DNA of 59,713 nucleotides from Pseudomonadota bacterium. Its GTDB lineage: Bacteria > Desulfobacterota > Desulfovibrionia > Desulfovibrionales > Desulfomicrobiaceae. The stretch lies in the NCBI GenBank assembly GCA_023393525.1, contig JAEWKZ010000027.1, forward strand, positions 1-59,713. The letters are read 5' to 3'. The notes under the pieces are model-generated. The model was not told where the DNA came from, made no database searches, and worked only from the letters and a program-made list of their open reading frames with translations. Within the stretch, counting starts at the first letter, position 1. Every line of letters starts with the position of its first letter. This document shows positions 55,478-59,713 of the stretch, in pieces. Position numbers and translations under genes: made by a program.

Positions 55478-56449
55478 TTATCTCTTATATCGCTGCGCCA
55501 TCTTCCTGATGGTCTTGATAGCCTCGTCCCTGAGCCACTGCGGTTCGATGATCTCGAAATTTCCTCCCCAGCGCAGGGCCCACCAAAGCACCTCTTCCGG
55601 TTCTGCCACATCGACCTCGAAGAAGAGGCTCCCGTCACTGTTTTCGGTGAGCTTCTGCGAGGCGTGGCGGGACTCTTCGCGGATGAACGGTGCGATTTCC
55701 GCTGCGAACCAGACTTTGACGTGCTCGGGTTCCAAGTCAGATGCGTAGATCCCGAAGACGTTGGTCCGTCTGCGGGCGAAGTCGTATTCGCGCAGATTCG
55801 AGAATGTCAGCCCAAGGTCGCGTACGCTGCGGATCCGGCACACCTTGAAGCAGCGGATCTCCTTGCGTTCAATGCAGTAGCCGTCCAGGTACAGGAATCC
55901 ATCGACCACGAACACCTGATAGGGCTCGACCTCGTAATCCTCGGCTGGCTGGCCCGGTTTGCAGTAGCTGATGCGGATGCGCCGGCGGTTGATGGTGGCC
56001 TTGAGCAGTTCGTCGACGATCCGCTCCTGCCGTGAATGCCCTTTATGGGCGAGATCCTGTTCGAGCAGCGCCTTGCAGACGTCGCAGAAGGCTTTCTCTT
56101 GTCCGGCCATGAGCTTCGCCGCCGCTGCCCGGGCGTGCCTGGCCAGGAAGGATTCCTGCAATTCGCCCAACTGGCTCAGCGCCAGGATGATGGCCAGGCG
56201 TTCGTCGAGGCTCAGGTCCGGGATCGGCAGGAACGCGTCCTTTGTCAGCTTCTGCCGTTTGCTTGCCTTGTCATATTCAAAGCAGACCCCCAGCTTCTTC
56301 ATGAATTCCCGGTCTCGGTTGTAGGTCGACTTGCCAACACCCAGTTCCTCCTGAAGCGCCTTGGAGGACATCTCCGGTTTGGTCTTGACGAGTTGGTAGA
56401 GGAGCAGGATGCGTTGCAGTTGCTGGAGCTTCTGGGATTCGTTGGCCAT
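55478..56449 (-). CDS. WYL-domain transcriptional regulator
   Basis: A 323-residue regulator: N-terminal winged helix (residues about 12-70, SSKALQEELGVGKSTYNRDREFM), WYL domain (about 130-225, RIRISYCKPGQPAEDYEVEP and YLDGYC) and the WCX C-terminal dimerisation region ending WGGNFEIIEPQWLRDEA. WYL proteins often control defence islands and may sense nucleic acid pieces or nucleotides. The start MANES at 56449 matches homologues; the open frame continues 53 codons upstream without support. Divergent from the AddB-like nuclease gene, which it probably regulates. Confidence 0.88.
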   Translation of the reverse strand: MANESQKLQQLQRILLLYQLVKTKPEMSSKALQEELGVGKSTYNRDREFMKKLGVCFEYDKASKRQKLTKDAFLPIPDLSLDERLAIILALSQLGELQESFLARHARAAAAKLMAGQEKAFCDVCKALLEQDLAHKGHSRQERIVDELLKATINRRRIRISYCKPGQPAEDYEVEPYQVFVVDGFLYLDGYCIERKEIRCFKVCRIRSVRDLGLTFSNLREYDFARRRTNVFGIYASDLEPEHVKVWFAAEIAPFIREESRHASQKLTENSDGSLFFEVDVAEPEEVLWWALRWGGNFEIIEPQWLRDEAIKTIRKMAQRYKR

Positions 56450-56513
56450 GCTGATCTCGAAAGGTTGGGGTTTGCTTTGATAATGCAGGCTGTGCGCACC
56501 ATTTTGACCATCG

Positions 56514-56529
56514 TCCCGCACGTACGGGA
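56514..56529. promoter_or_regulatory. Candidate operator of the WYL regulator
   Basis: TCCCG-CACGTA-CGGGA is a perfect inverted repeat in the divergent intergenic region between the WYL gene and the nuclease gene. Its position fits autoregulation and control of the helicase-nuclease pair. Confidence 0.4.
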
Positions 56530-56671
56530 TCATGTCCGCGATCAAGGGTAGCCTGCCCGATGATCTTGCGCTAAGAAACAGCACGTTTGCAGATCGTATA
56601 GGAAACATGCTGAAATTCTTCGACTATGTTTGGTTGTAGCCGTAAACTAGATTCCTTCTGAGGGCAACATA

Positions 56672-59314
56672 ATGCGCATTCGCTTTGGCCGGGACCTGGA
56701 TGGAGAACACGGGACGCTCAGAGTCGACGAGCTTGATGCCAAGACCACCGGCCCTCTTGGACTGCTTGGCATTCTGGAAACGCAACTCGGCCTGCCCCAC
56801 AGGGACGTTCCGGACATCGAACGCATCATGGCGTACCGGGAATGCCTCAAGCGATGCGACCATCCCGATCGTTTTTATCACAAGACATTTGCGGTCGATG
56901 ATCTGGAAACGGCCAGGACGCTTTTGGACTGGCGGGACCAATGGTACCTTCACGGATGGACCGGGGCGTTTTCCAAAGAGGCCCCTGCGCGCCTGGCAGA
57001 CATGCAGGACGTTGAGATCGAGGCCTCCGGGCGCGTGCCCCTGTCTGAAGGTCAGCGCCTGGCCCGAGTCGCTGCGAAAATGCGCAAGCGCAAACCTCGA
57101 ATTTCCGTCCTGGAACTCTGCGAGCCGTTGGAATGGCATCCCTGGGTCTGGCAAGAGGTTCTGCGGCACTTGCCGCTCAGCATGCAGCCGCCAAGGTCCT
57201 CGGCATCGTCTGATTGCCTTCTCGGCAAGCTTCAAGCCGTCTTTGCCGCGCAGGCGGCCGGCGACCTGCCACCCAAGCTCCGTTGGGCGGATGACGGCAG
57301 CCTTGCCATCGTCAGAGGCGAAACCCCTGTATCTGCCGGATACTGGCTGAGCACGCTTCTGAGCCGGTCGCCCCGGGAGACGCTTCTGGTTGCCCCCCAG
57401 TCGGATGCCCTCGCGGACACTTTGCCGGTGTATGGCCTGCCCCGTCCGAATTTTCAGGAACTGAGCGCCTTTCGTCCTGCGCTTCAGTTCCTGCCTCTCG
57501 TCCTTTCCCAGTTATGGACGCCTGTGGATATTCACGGCCTGATCAAGTTCATGGCCCATCCCTTGTGTCCCATCCCGCGTGAAATCAGCGCAAAGCTCGC
57601 GGAAACAGTGGCAGAGTATCCAGGCATTGGGGGAGAGCCATGGCAGGAAACCGTGAGCAAGCTCCAAGCCCGCTGGGAAGAAAAAGACCTCGAATGGGAG
57701 CGCGCAGCCGAAAAGATCCGCTTTTGGCTGGAGCATGAGCGTTATCCCTTGGGCGAGGCGGCTCCCATTGCGTACGTCGCTGAACGCGTTGCAGCGGTCG
57801 CCGATCATTTCCGCGTCCGCCTGGGTGATCCGAACCCTGTGCGGCGAGCTGTTTTCCAGGGCGGGCACGCTCAAGCTGTCGCATGCCACACCGCTTTGGC
57901 GGCCCTGATCGAACAGGGTGAGACCGGGATCGGGATCAGCAAGCTCCAGGTACTGGTCAACCAATGCACCTCCAGGGGGGCTGGGAATCCTTTCCGGTTT
58001 GCCGAGGCCGGATCGTGCCGGAAGATCTCAAGTCCTGGGGCGGCGGTGGATCCCGCCGAGCGAGTGGTGTGGTGGCAACTGCAAGCCCCGGCATTGCCAA
58101 AGCCCTACCCCTGGTCGTCTGTCGAGCTTGCCTCGCTTTTCGCCGCAGGCGTGCGCATGCCCGGAGTGACCGAAGAACTGCGCAAAGAGGCCTTGAACTG
58201 GCAAAAACCGATTCTGGCGGCGCAAGGACAGGCCGTCCTGGTGTTGCCGCCGGCCGGTCAGGAAGTGCATCCTCTGTGGCTCATGATCGAGTCTCTCTTT
58301 GAAGACGATCACAAGCCGCAGGTTGTGGAGCTGGAAGCAATATTTGAACGCCCAGGCCCCGATTGCCGTGAAATAGAGGCAAAACCGCTTCCCGCTCTGA
58401 AACGCTGGTGGCGGATGCCGCAGGACGCCACACTGAGCCCGCGAGACAAGGAGTCCTTCTCCAGCCTCGAAGCGTTTCTTTTCAATCCGTATCAATGGGT
58501 TTTGCGCTATCACGCCAAGCTGGAGCCCGGGAGGAGCATCGTAGCGGGGGACTCGTTTCTGCTCTTCGGCAATCTCTCCCATTCGCTGGTGGAACGGTAC
58601 TTCAGGCTGCCCGAAGCACTCAGGTTCGATGACGAGGCGCTTCGGGCGTGGTTTGCAGCGGCTTTTGACCGTCTTGTCGAAACTGAGGGCGCGCTGCTCC
58701 TCATGCCGGGCCGCAAGACGGAGTTGCAGAATTTTCGCGCGGAACTGCTCCGGGCCATGCTCGCCTTGCAGGCGCAGCTCAAGGCGGCAGGCGTCGTCAA
58801 GGTCGAGCCTGAAGTGGAGCTTGCAGGCGTATTTGTCGGCGGGCATTTGACGGGTTTTGCCGACCTGCTCGTGACTCGCGCGGATGGGCGGCGGGCCATC
58901 ATCGACATGAAATGGGCCGGCGGGAAGAAGTTTCCGGACAAGCTGGCCAAGAATCGGCATCTGCAGCTGACACTCTACGGAGAACTGGTCAGGCAGCAGT
59001 ATGGGGCTTGGCCCGACCTGAGCTACTTCATCATCAGCCAGGCCAAGCTCATCGCTCCGGATCAAGGCTTTTTCCCCAACGCGCAGCGCATCATGAGGGA
59101 TGACGACGTCAAGGACGAGGGTGCCCCGGAGCTCTGGAACCGCTTCCTGGTGACCTGGAATTGGCGGCGGGAACTCCTTGATCAGGGCCTCATCGAGGTG
59201 GCTGTGGATGATTCGGAGGTGGCGGTTGCCCCTGCGGGCGGCATGTCGCTGGAAATCCTCAATCAGAATTACAACGAGTATCTGGCTCTGGCGGGATGGG
59301 AGGAAGAACTGTGA
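56672..59314 (+). CDS. AddB-like PD-(D/E)xK (RecB-type) nuclease
   Basis: An 880-residue protein of the AddB/RecB-nuclease superfamily. The C-terminal nuclease (residues about 570-830) has GFADLLVTRADG near 729, the catalytic IIDMKWAG near 745, and the QhxxY motif QLTLYGELV near 769. The N-terminal part lacks an intact Walker A, as in AddB proteins whose helicase half is inactive. ATG follows GAGGG. It overlaps the downstream helicase gene (GTGA), so the two are made as a complex. Context beside Wadjet and under a WYL regulator suggests defence rather than housekeeping recombination. Confidence 0.85.
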   Translation: MRIRFGRDLDGEHGTLRVDELDAKTTGPLGLLGILETQLGLPHRDVPDIERIMAYRECLKRCDHPDRFYHKTFAVDDLETARTLLDWRDQWYLHGWTGAFSKEAPARLADMQDVEIEASGRVPLSEGQRLARVAAKMRKRKPRISVLELCEPLEWHPWVWQEVLRHLPLSMQPPRSSASSDCLLGKLQAVFAAQAAGDLPPKLRWADDGSLAIVRGETPVSAGYWLSTLLSRSPRETLLVAPQSDALADTLPVYGLPRPNFQELSAFRPALQFLPLVLSQLWTPVDIHGLIKFMAHPLCPIPREISAKLAETVAEYPGIGGEPWQETVSKLQARWEEKDLEWERAAEKIRFWLEHERYPLGEAAPIAYVAERVAAVADHFRVRLGDPNPVRRAVFQGGHAQAVACHTALAALIEQGETGIGISKLQVLVNQCTSRGAGNPFRFAEAGSCRKISSPGAAVDPAERVVWWQLQAPALPKPYPWSSVELASLFAAGVRMPGVTEELRKEALNWQKPILAAQGQAVLVLPPAGQEVHPLWLMIESLFEDDHKPQVVELEAIFERPGPDCREIEAKPLPALKRWWRMPQDATLSPRDKESFSSLEAFLFNPYQWVLRYHAKLEPGRSIVAGDSFLLFGNLSHSLVERYFRLPEALRFDDEALRAWFAAAFDRLVETEGALLLMPGRKTELQNFRAELLRAMLALQAQLKAAGVVKVEPEVELAGVFVGGHLTGFADLLVTRADGRRAIIDMKWAGGKKFPDKLAKNRHLQLTLYGELVRQQYGAWPDLSYFIISQAKLIAPDQGFFPNAQRIMRDDDVKDEGAPELWNRFLVTWNWRRELLDQGLIEVAVDDSEVAVAPAGGMSLEILNQNYNEYLALAGWEEEL

Positions 59315-59713
59315 GCGCGCTTCAATTTATCAGCGCCGGGGCGGGCAGCGGCAAGACATATACCCTGACCAAGATTCTTGGCGATGAATTGCAGAAGGGC
59401 AGTGTCCAGCCTGGCGGGGTCATCGCCACGACGTTCACGGTCAAGGCCGCGACGGAGCTTCGTGAGCGCGTGCGGCAGCATCTCCTGGGGAATGGGCTTT
59501 TCGATCTGGCCAACGCCATGGGCCAGGCTCGTATCGGGACCGTCAACGGGGTGTGCGGAGAGCTGCTGGAGCGGTTCGCCTTTGAGAACGGCCTTGCCCC
59601 GACGTTGCAGGTTGTCGATGAGGATCAGGCCAAGGTGTTGATGCAGAAGACCGTTGATGATGTCTTGTCCGGTGAAACCGTCGACGAGATGATCGGGCTT
59701 TCGTGGCGGCTTG
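59311..59713 (+). CDS. UvrD/AddA-like helicase, N-terminal part (3' truncated by window edge)
   Basis: Starts at a GTG overlapping the nuclease stop codon and is open to the window end (134 codons). Walker A is SAGAGSGKTYTLT (residues about 8-20), followed by TTFTVKAATELRERV (motif Ia) and ARIGTVNGVCGELLERF, the normal order of UvrD-type superfamily 1 helicases and closest in style to AddA/RecB. As partner of the AddB-like nuclease it would unwind DNA from ends. Whether it has its own nuclease domain cannot be seen. Confidence 0.88.
   Translation, partial: MSALQFISAGAGSGKTYTLTKILGDELQKGSVQPGGVIATTFTVKAATELRERVRQHLLGNGLFDLANAMGQARIGTVNGVCGELLERFAFENGLAPTLQVVDEDQAKVLMQKTVDDVLSGETVDEMIGLSWRL

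Overview
The window comes from a mesophilic, GC-rich sulfate-reducing deltaproteobacterium (Desulfobacterota), most likely Desulfomicrobium or a close relative. Two things point there. The first 10 kb is the organic-acid oxidation locus typical of Desulfovibrionales: pyruvate:ferredoxin oxidoreductase, lactate permease, FAD lactate dehydrogenase, its Fe-S partner, phosphotransacetylase and acetate kinase. The tetrahaem cytochrome c3 at 21.4-21.8 kb also closely resembles, from memory and without a search, the c3 of Desulfomicrobium norvegicum/baculatum.

0-9.8 kb: lactate is imported, oxidised to pyruvate, cleaved to acetyl-CoA and turned into acetate plus ATP. 9.9-16.1 kb: a DUF945 protein and a YhaO/YhaN (SbcD/SbcC-like) nuclease-ATPase pair. 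16.3-20.6 kb (minus): a MacAB-type tripartite ABC exporter. 21.4-24 kb: cytochrome c3, then FdhD, a rhodanese lipoprotein and YedF (sulfur/selenium handling for formate dehydrogenase). 24-29.1 kb: two lipid acyltransferases, adenine deaminase and a haem-type chemoreceptor. 29.3-33.4 kb: REP-like repeats, a LexA-like repressor with matching operators and a 52-residue zinc-ribbon protein, tRNA-Arg and several small exported proteins.

33.5-59.7 kb is accessory DNA rich in defence functions. A Ca2+-type P-ATPase is followed by a minus-strand cluster: MmeI-like type IIL restriction-modification enzyme, DUF1016 nuclease, shortened RhuM and Fic, with a second Fic protein beyond it. Next comes an AT-rich, IS-flanked MobV relaxase gene that looks cut short, then a complete Wadjet (jetABCD) operon. 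After that lie a PD-(D/E)xK nuclease with an ExoX-like N-terminal domain facing its own CI-like repressor, a WYL regulator, and a divergent AddB-like nuclease/UvrD-like helicase pair that runs off the window.

The least explained signals are non-coding. Three copies of a nested inverted-repeat element (16.12-16.29, 20.82-20.99 and 21.11-21.29 kb) have conserved boxes, while their stem sequences differ completely but stay complementary. A leader of about 80 nt is shared by two unrelated genes (P-type ATPase and MmeI-like enzyme) and ends exactly at each start codon. Two repressor genes each have 6-N4-6 palindromes next to them.
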